40,269 nucleotides of DNA from an uncultured Chloroflexota bacterium (GCA_900696595.1 CAADGT010000134.1:1-40269), one strand, 5' to 3'; positions 23,971 to 32,088 are shown, counted from the first letter of the stretch. Notes: generated from the letters alone by a model not told the origin. Numbers and translations: made by a program.

Positions 23971-25206
23971 TCAGCGCGAATTTGACGGAGGCGTAAAAAG
24001 CCATTTGCGTTCTTCTTCCGGCTCAATGCCCGGAGTTTTTTTGCTCCAATTCAACACAAGACTCCATGCGACAAGCAACACAACGGGTTTGAGAAACCGC
24101 CAGAGCAGAATTTGAAACCAGCCCCACTTGAGCGGATAGATGACCTGCGAGATGAACCAGCGCGCGAACAGGGCTTGCCCCAGCCCGCTTCTCCCCAGCC
24201 GACGCCTGTACCCGCGAAATGAAAATTCGTTACGCTGACAGGATTCCGCGATCTCGCGCGCGGCGACGATGCCGTAACCCAACGCCATGCTGATCCCCTC
24301 GCCGAAGATCGCATCCGCCCCGACGGCGTCGCCGACCAGCAACACTCGCGGCACAGAGACTTTATTCCCCGGCGCGTACCAGCGGATGGGATATCCTTTG
24401 ATCTCGCAGTCGTTCAAGTCGAATCCACGCCTCTGCATTTCTTCCGCAAGCGGTTCTTTCAACGCCGGGCGTTTTTGGTCTGCGAGCAGGTTCGTATCGT
24501 ACACGCCCCAACACCGCATCGGCGTTCCTTTTATCCGGGTGGGGAAGTCCCACACATAACCGGCGATGTTATTTGGGACGGGGAAGAAATCGAAGAAAGC
24601 GATTCCTTCCCGCCCGCTCTGTCCTTCGGGAGTCTCTTCCAGCGCCGTCGAATGTGGGGAAGGTCGGGAGGGGGTAAGAACCTCGATCACTCTTGCAGTG
24701 GATACCGGATCGTTCGGCAGGATGCATCGTCTTGTGATTCCATTCGACCCATCCGCGCCGACGACGACTGCGGCGGTGAATCTCCCCTTATCGGTTTCGA
24801 CGGTTACGCTGTCCTCGCCCGGCAGGATTCTTTTAACTGTAACTCCCTCTCTAATCTCTATTCCTCTATTCCCTGCCTTTCCTGCCAGCCAGTGATCGAA
24901 CTCGTCCCGGCGCACCACGCGCAGGGCGTGGCGTTTCGGCGCGCGCACGCGCAAGCCTTTCCCTCCAAAATCAAAACGGATTTCACCCGCAACGACGTTC
25001 GGGACTTCGTTCACATCCAACCCCAGCGCCTCGAGGATGCGTTCCGCGTCGAGCGTCAACCCGCCGGCGCAAAGCTTCGGGCGCGGATAACGCTCCTTTT
25101 CGAGGATCAGGATTCGGGGAGTCAGATGCGGGGCAAACTTTGCAAGGTGAAGCGCGGTCGAGAGTCCGCCCGGTCCGCCGCCGATGATGAGAATGTCCTT
25201 ATCCAT
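23971..25206 (-). CDS. Geranylgeranyl reductase family FAD-dependent oxidoreductase
   Basis: 411 residues. The FAD-binding Rossmann motif is DILIIGGGPGGLSTALHLAK; RPKLCAGG is the family P-x-x-C-G-G loop; GADGSNG is the second nucleotide-contact motif; LLVGDAVGADAIFGEGI is the GD-motif for FAD ribityl binding. Members reduce prenyl double bonds or oxidise/reduce other lipids. A hydrophobic C-terminal segment (WFQILLWRFLKPVVLLVAW) suggests membrane association. ATG 25206 has TTGAGG just upstream and is preferred over TTG 25215. Exact substrate unknown. Confidence 0.88.
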   Translation of the reverse strand: MDKDILIIGGGPGGLSTALHLAKFAPHLTPRILILEKERYPRPKLCAGGLTLDAERILEALGLDVNEVPNVVAGEIRFDFGGKGLRVRAPKRHALRVVRRDEFDHWLAGKAGNRGIEIREGVTVKRILPGEDSVTVETDKGRFTAAVVVGADGSNGITRRCILPNDPVSTARVIEVLTPSRPSPHSTALEETPEGQSGREGIAFFDFFPVPNNIAGYVWDFPTRIKGTPMRCWGVYDTNLLADQKRPALKEPLAEEMQRRGFDLNDCEIKGYPIRWYAPGNKVSVPRVLLVGDAVGADAIFGEGISMALGYGIVAAREIAESCQRNEFSFRGYRRRLGRSGLGQALFARWFISQVIYPLKWGWFQILLWRFLKPVVLLVAWSLVLNWSKKTPGIEPEEERKWLFTPPSNSR

Positions 25207-25231
25207 AAGCCTCAATTGTGCCAGAAATTCG

Positions 25232-25268
25232 AGCGGGGCGCAAAGTCGGGAGATTTTGCGCCCCCGCT
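25232..25268 (-). other. GC-rich hairpin between MFS gene and flavoprotein gene
   Basis: AGCGGGGCGCAAA and TTTTGCGCCCCCGCT pair over about 13 bp with one bulge. There is no clear T-tract in either direction. It may partly terminate transcription of the MFS gene or stabilise its end. Confidence 0.45.
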
Positions 25269-25269
25269 G

Positions 25270-26556
25270 TCAGTCTGCCGCGGCTTGGAGCGGGAGCGGT
25301 TCGATGGTTTTTCGCCAGAAGAAAGCCCAATATAGGAAGACCGAGATTGTGTAAAGCGCGATTGTGCCGATGAAGGGGGGACCGAAACCGTACTGAACCT
25401 GAAGCCATCCGCTGACGGTGGGGCTGAACGCCCAGCCGAAATTCCACGCCATGCTGGTCAGGCTCGCCACCGTGGCGCGCCCCGAAGGTTCGACGCGTTC
25501 CATCACGAAGGCTTGATAGACGGGGCTGCTCATGTTCATCAAAGCGAGGCGGATGTAAAAAGCGGCCGCGCCGATCCAAAAAATGGGCGAGAAGCCAAGC
25601 AGGATCAAAAACGGAACGGATAACGCCTGCGAGACAACGACCAGTTGAATCTTTCCCGTCCGTTCGGCGAGCGGCGGCGCAAGGAGCAAGCCGATGCCCA
25701 TTGCCAGCGAACCCCAGGCGAATAACGCGCCGATGACCGGGTCGGGCTGGTTATGCGCGACGCGGAAGAAGACGTTCATGAACGGCATGATCAGACCCGC
25801 GCCCAGCGATGTGAGCAGCATGGGCAGGATGAATTTGACCAGCAAGCCGGGATGTTTCGACGCAAATTCGAAGGGGGCGAAAACGACGCGCTGTCCGCGC
25901 GAAATTTTTGGCGATTTGATCAGCGTCAGCGGAATCACTGCGGCCACGGCAAAGACACCTGCGACCAATATGGAATCTCCGTAGGCGTGACTGCTGGTGG
26001 CTGGGACGTTCTGCGCCTGACCCATCCAGGTCGGGAGGTAGCCGCCGATCCAGTTGCCGACGGACGCCATGGTCATGGTCAACCCCTGACCGAAACTGAA
26101 GAGATAGGTGCGTTCCTTCTCGTCGCTGTTTTCCATCAGGAAGGGAGACATGGTCACGCCCGCCAGGCTTTGCGCCAGACCCGAAACGATGTTCATCGCA
26201 TAGAGCGAAGTCTCCGTCCGCCAGAGCGCCATGGCGAGGATGGAAACCGCCAGCAACCCGCTCGATAGCACAAGCGAGCCTTTGCGCCCGATGCTGTCCG
26301 CCAGGTAGCCCATGGGCAGGGCGGCGATCAATGCGACGAAACTGCTGGCGGTGATCAGATTGCCCAGCGTCGATTCGTTGAAGCCGAGGCTGAGGGCGTA
26401 GAAGTTGAAGATCAGGCGGAAGACGCCCATCACCGCGCCGGTGACGACTACGTTGAGCAGATAAAGCCGCGCATTCGGTTTGAACGCGCGGACGTGGGAG
26501 AGATATTCTCCAAAGATGTGGAATGGATTGCGATTACTGGCGGTCTGTGTCTTCAT
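25270..26556 (-). CDS. MFS family transporter
   Basis: 428 residues with about 12 membrane segments. The signature loop between helices 2 and 3 is GYLADSIGRKGSL, and a second MFS-like segment lies in the C-terminal half (PPLAERTGKIQL). Its ATG overlaps the stop of the upstream ArsR-type regulator gene (ATGA), so the two are co-transcribed and co-translated. This arrangement is typical of efflux pumps controlled by a ligand-sensing repressor. Substrate not deducible. Confidence 0.88.
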   Translation of the reverse strand: MKTQTASNRNPFHIFGEYLSHVRAFKPNARLYLLNVVVTGAVMGVFRLIFNFYALSLGFNESTLGNLITASSFVALIAALPMGYLADSIGRKGSLVLSSGLLAVSILAMALWRTETSLYAMNIVSGLAQSLAGVTMSPFLMENSDEKERTYLFSFGQGLTMTMASVGNWIGGYLPTWMGQAQNVPATSSHAYGDSILVAGVFAVAAVIPLTLIKSPKISRGQRVVFAPFEFASKHPGLLVKFILPMLLTSLGAGLIMPFMNVFFRVAHNQPDPVIGALFAWGSLAMGIGLLLAPPLAERTGKIQLVVVSQALSVPFLILLGFSPIFWIGAAAFYIRLALMNMSSPVYQAFVMERVEPSGRATVASLTSMAWNFGWAFSPTVSGWLQVQYGFGPPFIGTIALYTISVFLYWAFFWRKTIEPLPLQAAAD

Positions 26557-27662
26557 GTTATTTTTTTGACCGGCTCGCCTTCGAGAAAGGCGGTCAGGTT
26601 TTGATATACGGCTTCGAGCGCCTGTGTGCGGGCGGTGTAACGGTTCTCTTCGTGTAGCAGAGAGAGTTCCACCAGACCGGCGAGGCGCAATTCCCTGAGG
26701 TGATGGGTGACGGTGGGCGGGCGCAGTTGCAATTTGCGCGCAATCTCCGATGGCGCCAGGTTTTCGCTGGTGAGATAACGCATGATCTTCAGGCGGGTCG
26801 GGTCGGCGAGCGCTTTGAGCGAACGGACGAGCGCGTCCGGCACAATCTCGCCGGGGATGACGGACATATCCGCCGGGCGCGCGCCGAATCCGAGCATCAT
26901 AGTATCGTTTGGAAATTTTTCAAAGAAGACCAGCGGCGTGGTCCAAAAGATGGGGACGAGGATGAAGGTCGAGGCGTTGAATTCATCTCCGGGTTGCAGC
27001 CCCTGCGAGAGTTCGTTGAAGAGCTCTTCAAAACTCAAAGAGGAGGATAAAGCCTGGGCGCGTTCCAACCCAGCCCTGAGCGCGGGTTCGATGCGCTTTT
27101 CCTCCTCCTCGAAGAACGCCTGGTAATAGGACTGGATCGCGGCCAGATAGGCGTCACCCAGATCAGCCGGGCGGCTCCACCACTCCAGCGCGGATTCGAC
27201 CGCTTCGCGCTTTATGTTCCCGTGTTTGTGGGTGAACAGTTTGTGGAAGAAATCCACATCGGCGGGAGTCCATTTTCCATCGGCGGCGATGCGCAGGAGA
27301 ATTTCCCGGTAGGCTTTGTATTTCGCATCCTCTTCGGGGTCTCCCGATTTGTGAACGTCCCGGACGCTGTAGAGTTCGATCATGCGCTCGGCGGCGGGAA
27401 TTTGTTTGAGCGCCCACAATGCGCTGATGGCGTCCTTTGGGGCGGGAAGATCGTGAATCCATTTGAGCGGGACGCCCAATAAAGGGTAAAACTCCTCCAA
27501 AAATTTTCGTTCCGCCGCCGGGATGCGCGCGCGGACGCTGGCGGCGTAGGATGGGCGGATGCCGTAGGAGTTCGGTTCGTTCAGGACGTGCAGGCTGATG
27601 AATAGTTCGTAGGCGGTTCCGAAATCCCAAACGATGGCGGGGGAGGAGTTTGTCATGGGCAT
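26553..27662 (-). CDS. ArsR-type winged-helix regulator with large N-terminal domain
   Basis: 369 residues. The C-terminal about 90 residues are a winged helix: LKALADPTRLKIMRYL, ENLAPSEIARKLQLRPPTVTHHLRELRLAGLVEL, ENRYTART. The roughly 270-residue N-terminal part has no obvious cysteine metal site and looks like the extended domain of Firmicutes/Chloroflexota ArsR proteins (DUF5937-like), probably a ligand or dimerisation module. Alternative start ATG 27656. A near-perfect palindrome lies 19 bases upstream of the start. Probably represses or activates itself and the MFS gene. Confidence 0.85.
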   Translation of the reverse strand: MPMTNSSPAIVWDFGTAYELFISLHVLNEPNSYGIRPSYAASVRARIPAAERKFLEEFYPLLGVPLKWIHDLPAPKDAISALWALKQIPAAERMIELYSVRDVHKSGDPEEDAKYKAYREILLRIAADGKWTPADVDFFHKLFTHKHGNIKREAVESALEWWSRPADLGDAYLAAIQSYYQAFFEEEEKRIEPALRAGLERAQALSSSLSFEELFNELSQGLQPGDEFNASTFILVPIFWTTPLVFFEKFPNDTMMLGFGARPADMSVIPGEIVPDALVRSLKALADPTRLKIMRYLTSENLAPSEIARKLQLRPPTVTHHLRELRLAGLVELSLLHEENRYTARTQALEAVYQNLTAFLEGEPVKKIT

Positions 27663-27680
27663 GATCCGGATGTGAATTTC

Positions 27681-27708
27681 GGGCGACGGTCGTTATAGAC
27701 TGTCGCCC
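27681..27708 (-). promoter_or_regulatory. 11-bp palindrome before the ArsR-type gene
   Basis: GGGCGACGGTC, loop GTTATA, GACTGTCGCCC (one G-T pair). Not followed by Ts on the minus strand. It could be an operator of the regulator or a structure separating the small protein gene from the regulator gene. Confidence 0.5.
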
Positions 27709-27721
27709 GATCTTGGAGGAA

Positions 27722-27952
27722 TTATTTGCCTTTCAATTTTCTGCCGATGGTGATCAGGGTATCGCCGGTGCTTTTATCTATGGTCTCGTTAAAGGGCGGG
27801 ATGTTCTTGAATAACACGCCAATCGCGATCAGCGCCTGCCCGGTCTGACGGGTGAAAATGCCCCGGGCTGTTGGCTCGACTTCGGCGCAATCGGTGGTTG
27901 TGGTTGTTTCAATACCTTCCATGGTCATATTTTCGTTTGTGATCGCTGACAT
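27722..27952 (-). CDS. Small hypothetical protein, 76 residues
   Basis: Begins MSAITNENMTMEGIE with a Thr-run and a single Cys, followed by a hydrophobic stretch (GQALIAIGVLFKNIPPF) and a basic end (IGRKLKGK). A strong AGAGAGGA lies seven bases before ATG 27952, and a strong promoter lies upstream, so it is likely a real first gene of the operon with the ArsR-type regulator and MFS transporter. Family not recognised. Confidence 0.65.
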   Translation of the reverse strand: MSAITNENMTMEGIETTTTTDCAEVEPTARGIFTRQTGQALIAIGVLFKNIPPFNETIDKSTGDTLITIGRKLKGK

Positions 27953-28017
27953 GGTGTCCTCTCTTCCTCATAAGGGACGTTTAGCCTGTCGGCTATGTTA
28001 GTCAAATATATAATTAG

Positions 28018-28046
28018 ATGATAGTCTAAGTTAGATGGTTTGTCAA
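28018..28046 (-). promoter_or_regulatory. Strong promoter of the small-protein / ArsR / MFS operon
   Basis: On the minus strand TTGACA (28041-28046), 17 bases, TATCAT (28018-28023). The region carries direct repeats CATCTAACTTA and CATCTAATTA, with TTAGACTA and TTTGACTAA nearby, plausible contacts for the winged-helix regulator. Confidence 0.75.
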
Positions 28047-28262
28047 GTTAAAAAATAGGAAAAAAACACCTAAAAAACGCCGTCCCCGGCTGGATAGACG
28101 ACGCCTCTCTCTCCCTTTTGGCTTTTCTCGTCTGGTTTGCCTTTTCCCCGCTCGGGCTGATTCTGCATGGGCTGGCAATCTGGCGCGGCGGGAATCCGTT
28201 GGAGGTGTTGGCGGGAAAGAAACCTTCCCCGTAAGAATCGACAATGTCGTCCACAACCCCGT
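28047..28262. other. Gene-free gap with possible membrane-protein remnant
   Basis: On the plus strand a frame ending at TAA 28232-28234 reads LSLLAFLVWFAFSPLGLIL and NPLEVLAGKKPSP, which looks like the hydrophobic C-terminus of a membrane protein, but no start codon or upstream portion exists. It may be a decayed gene end or chance. No terminator with a T-tract was found. Confidence 0.25.
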
Positions 28263-28838
28263 CTACCGCGCTTCCTGGAATTCTTCGACCTGGTAGGTAT
28301 AAACCTGTAATCTTGCATTGCGCCAAAGATTCCCGCGCTCGCCCATTTTGTAACAAAGTTGTTCGAGGAACTCGACCGGGTCGGGGATCTTCTCCCAAAC
28401 CTGCGGCAGGAAGGTCGCTCTGCGCTGTCCGTGTTTGAGGATCACGCCATCTATATGCGGGCGCAGTTTGCGGAGGAGATCGTCGCTTGTGGAATATTCC
28501 AATTCTTTCGGCGCGGTCAGGCGCGAGATCTCAATGCGGATGTCGCTCAATTCCGATTCGCTCACGGGCGGAAAGCGCGGATCTTCCATCGCGGCAGAGA
28601 CGGCATGTTCGCGCACGTCCTCCGCCAGCGGCTGATAGGCCTCGAGCGCGCCGATGCACCCGCGCAGGCGGCCGTCAATCGTCAACGTCACAAAAGACGC
28701 GCCTTTTTCCAGCAAGACTGGCGTGAGGGAGGATGGGTCGGACAACGGCGGTTTCCCTCCCCTTGCGGCATGTTCAATCGCCTCACGCGCGATCCGCAAA
28801 AGCGTTTGCTTTTCACCATCCGTCAACGTGGTGGACAT
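28263..28838 (-). CDS. AMMECR1 domain protein (AmmeMemoRadiSam system protein A-like)
   Basis: 191 residues, full length for the family. The hallmark LRGCIGAL is present (RLRGCIGALEAYQPL), with ARGGKPPL upstream and SRLTAPKEL and LPQVWEKIPDPVEFLEQLC later. AMMECR1 proteins often occur with Memo and radical-SAM partners in an uncharacterised modification system, but neither partner is nearby. ATG 28838 follows GAGGTCAGGG. It is probably co-transcribed with the flavin reductase 21 bases upstream. Biochemical role unknown. Confidence 0.92.
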   Translation of the reverse strand: MSTTLTDGEKQTLLRIAREAIEHAARGGKPPLSDPSSLTPVLLEKGASFVTLTIDGRLRGCIGALEAYQPLAEDVREHAVSAAMEDPRFPPVSESELSDIRIEISRLTAPKELEYSTSDDLLRKLRPHIDGVILKHGQRRATFLPQVWEKIPDPVEFLEQLCYKMGERGNLWRNARLQVYTYQVEEFQEAR

Positions 28839-28859
28839 ATCGCCCTGACCTCAAGCGTT

Positions 28860-29369
28860 TTATTCCAATCGAGACAACGCCCAATATTCCCGATTGTGAT
28901 AGATCAACGGCTCGCCTTCGCCGGTTCCGCGCGCGGCGGCCACTTCGGCGATGAAGAGCGTATTCAGCCCCGCATCGTGCGTATGCACAACCCGGCAGTC
29001 CATCCACGAAAGCCCGCCGACGATGAGGGGCGAACCGGTCACGAGGGTTTCAATCTGCACATGCGAGAACCGATCCGCCGATTCGGGCAGGCGCCCCGCA
29101 AACAGGTCGGAGACGCGCTTTTGCGACGACGCAAGAATGGTCAGCCCAAACGCGCCGGATTTCAACGTCAATTCATGAGTGCGGGTGTCTTTTTTCATGG
29201 CAATTGTGATCCACGCCGGGTCGAGCGAAATGGACGTGAACGAATTGGCGGTCATGCCATGGCGGTCGTTTTCGTAGGCGGCCGCCACGACGGTCACGCC
29301 CGCCGACCAGGCGCGCATGGCGGAGCGCAGGGCTTCGGGGTCAAGGGTCATAACAGGGAAAATCTCCAT
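28860..29369 (-). CDS. Flavin reductase-like FMN-binding protein
   Basis: 169 residues. The flavin reductase fold is recognised from GVTVVAA, HGMTANSFTSISLDPAWITIAM, GAFGLTILASSQ and the late LIYHNREYWAL. Such proteins reduce free FMN/FAD with NAD(P)H for a partner monooxygenase, or act as oxidoreductases. ATG 29369 lies only eight bases from a TATCAT -10 element, suggesting a leaderless message; ATG 29351 (MTLDPEAL) with GGAG 11 bases upstream is the alternative. First gene of a pair with the AMMECR1 gene. Confidence 0.88.
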   Translation of the reverse strand: MEIFPVMTLDPEALRSAMRAWSAGVTVVAAAYENDRHGMTANSFTSISLDPAWITIAMKKDTRTHELTLKSGAFGLTILASSQKRVSDLFAGRLPESADRFSHVQIETLVTGSPLIVGGLSWMDCRVVHTHDAGLNTLFIAEVAAARGTGEGEPLIYHNREYWALSRLE

Positions 29370-29377
29370 TTGAATTC

Positions 29378-29406
29378 ATGATAACGGGGCGGAGAGTCAG
29401 AGTCAA
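29378..29406 (-). promoter_or_regulatory. Promoter of flavin reductase / AMMECR1 pair
   Basis: Minus-strand TTGACT (29401-29406), 17-base spacer, TATCAT (29378-29383), eight bases from the ATG. Confidence 0.65.
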
Positions 29407-29428
29407 GCCGGAAAAACTTTTTTCCCCA

Positions 29429-29460
29429 GACCTGTCAGGTTTCTGAAAACCTGTCAAGTC
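29429..29460. repeat. Inverted repeat GACCTGTCAGGTTT
   Basis: GACCTGTCAGGTTT and AAACCTGTCAAGTC (12 of 14 pair or wobble) separated by four bases, followed by TTTTAC. It lies between divergent genes. It looks like an interspersed palindromic element; a direct CCTGTCA repeat is also embedded in it. Confidence 0.6.
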
Positions 29461-29517
29461 TTTTACTTCCTTACCTTCATTAATCGCCTTTTATTCTCGC
29501 ATGGTAAACTCACGCGC

Positions 29518-30750
29518 ATGTCTCCCAAAGTCAGAAAGATATTTATCGGGCTGGCGGGCTTGCTCATCGCGGCGGCGTTGATTTATCAGATCCCCGCCGT
29601 GAAAACGCGCCTCGAATGGCGGCTGGATGTTTTTCAAGTCTACGTCAAAAACGTGATTAACCCGGTCGGGCCCGTGCCCACGGCCTTGCCCGTCACCCCG
29701 CAGCCTGCGACCCCGACAATCGCAACTACAAACACCGTTGCGGCCCAAGCATTGCCGACCGCCACGCCCGCATCAACCTTTCCGCCGCTTCCAGCGCAGG
29801 CGAAAATCAAATCGCCCCCGTATGAGAAACAAACCGCCAACAATTGCGGTCCTGCCACGCTTTCGATGGCGTTGCATCTTTACGGATGGGAGGGCAGTCA
29901 AAGCGACATATCCGACCTGGTTAAACCCGTCAGCGGCGACCGCAACGTCAACCCCGAAGAACTGCGCTATTACATCCGCACGCAGGCGGGCTGGCTCAAC
30001 CTTGAATATCGCGTCGGCGGAAACATCGAAACGCTCAAACGCCTGCTTGCCGCAAACTACCCCGTCATCGTCGAGTCGGTCACAGCGCTCGACCCCGCCG
30101 ACGCGCTCGGCCCCGCCGACGATCTGTGGGCGGCGCATTACCTTCTCGTCACAGCCTACGACGACTCGACGCAGGAATTCACCGTGCAGGATTCCTATCA
30201 CGGACCCGACCTGAAAATTTCCTACGCCCAACTCGAAGCCGATTGGAAGCCCTTCAATAACGTCTATCTTTTGATGTACTTCCCGCAATTCGAGGAGGAA
30301 GTGAAAACCCTGCTCGGCTCAGACTGGGACCCGGGGCTGAATCGGCAACGAGTCCTTTCCCACGCCGAAAGTTTGATCTCCGCCCCCTCCGCCGACGCCT
30401 TCGACTGGTTCAACTACGGCAGCAACCTGGTTTACTTTGAACGCTACGACGAAGCCGCGCGCGCCTACGACAAAGCCCGCGAACTGGGTTTGCCGTTGCG
30501 GATGTTCCGCTATCAATTCGGCCCCTTCCTCGCCTATTTTCACTCCGCCCGCAACGACGACCTGTTGACCCTTGCAAAATACGCGCTCGGCGTAACGGAC
30601 AAATCGGAAGAAGCATGGCTGTGGTACGGCTTCGGACTCTATCGCAAAGGGGATTACGACGGCGCGCTCAAAGCCTGGCAAAAGGCGGATTCGATCAACC
30701 CGAACTTCTACGAAGACCAGGCGCGGAAGGCGATGGAGTTGGTACAGTAG
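29518..30750 (+). CDS. C39-like cysteine peptidase domain protein with TPR tail
   Basis: 410 residues. One N-terminal membrane anchor (IFIGLAGLLIAAALIYQI), a Pro/Thr/Ala linker to about residue 95, a papain-like C39_2 domain with Cys in TANNCGPATLSMAL, His in LWAAHYLLVTAYDD and a following Asp (VQDSYHGPD), and a C-terminal helical region (DAFDWFNYGSNLVYFERYDEAARAY, EEAWLWYGFGLYRKGDYDGAL) matching tetratricopeptide repeats. It probably acts outside the cell, anchored in the membrane. A TAAACT -10-like hexamer ends seven bases before the ATG and no Shine-Dalgarno is visible, so it may be leaderless. Confidence 0.85.
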   Translation: MSPKVRKIFIGLAGLLIAAALIYQIPAVKTRLEWRLDVFQVYVKNVINPVGPVPTALPVTPQPATPTIATTNTVAAQALPTATPASTFPPLPAQAKIKSPPYEKQTANNCGPATLSMALHLYGWEGSQSDISDLVKPVSGDRNVNPEELRYYIRTQAGWLNLEYRVGGNIETLKRLLAANYPVIVESVTALDPADALGPADDLWAAHYLLVTAYDDSTQEFTVQDSYHGPDLKISYAQLEADWKPFNNVYLLMYFPQFEEEVKTLLGSDWDPGLNRQRVLSHAESLISAPSADAFDWFNYGSNLVYFERYDEAARAYDKARELGLPLRMFRYQFGPFLAYFHSARNDDLLTLAKYALGVTDKSEEAWLWYGFGLYRKGDYDGALKAWQKADSINPNFYEDQARKAMELVQ

Positions 30751-30751
30751 G

Positions 30752-30786
30752 TTGGTAATTGGTAATTGGAGATTGGTGAGTGATGA
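30752..30786. repeat. Heptanucleotide tandem array (TTGGTAA type)
   Basis: TTGGTAA, TTGGTAA, TTGGAGA, TTGGTGA, GTGATGA: five units beginning one base after the stop of the C39-like gene. Confidence 0.85.
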
Positions 30787-30805
30787 TCCGCCATTTGCAG
30801 GAATA

Positions 30806-30865
30806 ACTCCGAAGGAGTGAGATGATTGTAGTTTTATCGCAAAGATATGCAAACCCCGAAGGGGT
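30806..30865. repeat. Twin-hairpin repeat (ACTCC-GAA-GGAGT / ACCCC-GAA-GGGGT)
   Basis: Two 5-bp palindromes with GAA loops (30806-30818 and 30853-30865) separated by an AT-rich spacer. The GGGGTG of the second ends about seven bases before ATG 30872 and is the only ribosome-binding-site candidate of that gene, so it may be sequestered in the stem. Confidence 0.7.
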
Positions 30866-30871
30866 GTCATA

Positions 30872-31834
30872 ATGATTCGACGACGAATTCTGGCTTTTGG
30901 AATTCTGCTCAACCTTTTTATTCCCTCCGCCTGCCAGCCTGCGGCGACGGCAACACCCGAAGTGATTGTTGTTTCCACATCCACGCCCGCGCAGGCGACG
31001 GAAACTGCGACTGAGATTCCATCGCCCACGGCGACATCCCAGCCGACGGTGACGGCGACGCCGGATACGATTCGAGTCTCGCCAAAAGACGGGATGACTC
31101 AGATCCAAATCCCTTCGGGGACGTTCTTCATGGGCGGCATGGACGTGTACCGCGAGAACGACGAACAGCCCGCGCATGAGGTCGTCATTGATTCGTTTTG
31201 GATGGATCAAGTGGAAGTGACAAACGGCATGTATGAACTGTGCGTTCGCGCGGGCGCGTGCCGCCTTCCAAAGGAGGCCCGTTCGGACAACCGCGAGGAA
31301 TATTTCAATGCCGCGCCCTTCCGCGATTACCCCGTCGTCCATGTGGCATGGTACGACGCGAACGCCTACTGTCAATGGGCGGGGCGCAGGCTTCCGACCG
31401 AAGCGGAATGGGAACGCGCCGCGCGCGGCGACGACAAGCGCAACTATCCCTGGGGCGACGAAGCGCCAAACCAGTTCAACTCCAATTCGTTGAACATCGT
31501 TGGCGATACGACGCGCGTCGGTTCCTACCCCGAAGGCGCAAGTCCGTTTGGGGTTTTGGATATGGCGGGCAACGTCTGGGAGTGGGTGGCGGACTATTAC
31601 AAGCCCAATTATTATGCAATCGCCCCGCTCGAGAATCCGCAAGGTCCCACAAGGGAGGAGGCGCGCAGCGATCTGCGCGTGATCCGCGGCGGCTCGTTTC
31701 AGGAGGACGGAATCTTTTTGCGATTGGCAAACCGCAGTTTTCTCGACGGTCCCGACCCGAAAGCGGATCCGAAAGACGAGGCATATTACGGGAAGAGTTC
31801 AAACCGGGTGGGGTTTCGGTGCGTGGAAGAGTAG
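30872..31834 (+). CDS. Formylglycine-generating-enzyme-like (SUMF1) lipoprotein
   Basis: 320 residues. A lipoprotein signal peptide (ILLNLFIPSAC, Cys20) and a Thr/Pro/Ala-rich spacer to about residue 70 precede an FGE-sulfatase domain: QIPSGTFFMGG, MDQVEVTNGMYELCV, HVAWYDANAYCQWAGRRLPTEAEWERAARG (in segments), YPWGDEAPN, LDMAGNVWEW, VIRGGSF, VGFRCVEE. Family members generate formylglycine or act in other oxidative reactions, but many surface copies have no known activity. No sulfatase gene is close. The start overlaps a repeat that supplies its only Shine-Dalgarno. Confidence 0.9.
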   Translation: MIRRRILAFGILLNLFIPSACQPAATATPEVIVVSTSTPAQATETATEIPSPTATSQPTVTATPDTIRVSPKDGMTQIQIPSGTFFMGGMDVYRENDEQPAHEVVIDSFWMDQVEVTNGMYELCVRAGACRLPKEARSDNREEYFNAAPFRDYPVVHVAWYDANAYCQWAGRRLPTEAEWERAARGDDKRNYPWGDEAPNQFNSNSLNIVGDTTRVGSYPEGASPFGVLDMAGNVWEWVADYYKPNYYAIAPLENPQGPTREEARSDLRVIRGGSFQEDGIFLRLANRSFLDGPDPKADPKDEAYYGKSSNRVGFRCVEE

Positions 31835-31918
31835 TTGGAGATTGGTAATTGGTGATTGGGGATGGGTGAAGGGTGAAGGGTGAAGGATGAAGGGTGAAGG
31901 ATGAAGGATGAAGGGTGA
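31835..31918. repeat. Twelve-unit heptanucleotide array
   Basis: Begins at the base after the stop codon: TTGGAGA, TTGGTAA, TTGGTGA, TTGGGGA, TGGGTGA, then AGGGTGA/AGGATGA units, all in perfect 7-base phase. The unit changes gradually along the array. The following 140 bases (31919-32059) are purine-rich and hold no gene. Confidence 0.95.
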
Positions 31919-32059
31919 ATAAAGAAAGATTGGCAGGAGTGGGGAAGGGTTGTTGATGGGCGGGAAGTGGGCAGAATCGGATTCGGGGAGGGAAAACCTG
32001 GAAACGCTGAATCCGGTTCGGGCGGGGAGAGAGGCGGGGTTCGTCATCCAAAATTTTTA

Positions 32060-32088
32060 TTGACGCTGAATCCCCGTCATGGTATTAT
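32060..32088 (+). promoter_or_regulatory. Promoter of the SAM riboswitch-metK transcript
   Basis: TTGACG (32060-32065), 17 bases, TATTAT (32083-32088); the predicted start near 32095 lies about 25 bases before the riboswitch P1. Confidence 0.7.

Noticed and set aside
28026-28256. Minus-strand 76-codon frame across the promoter of the small-protein operon
   Set aside because: Arg/Pro-rich composition, no ribosome-binding site, and it overlaps a clear promoter.
31835-31918. Purine-rich array as a low-complexity coding region
   Set aside because: It follows a stop codon directly, and the 7-base period does not preserve a reading frame.
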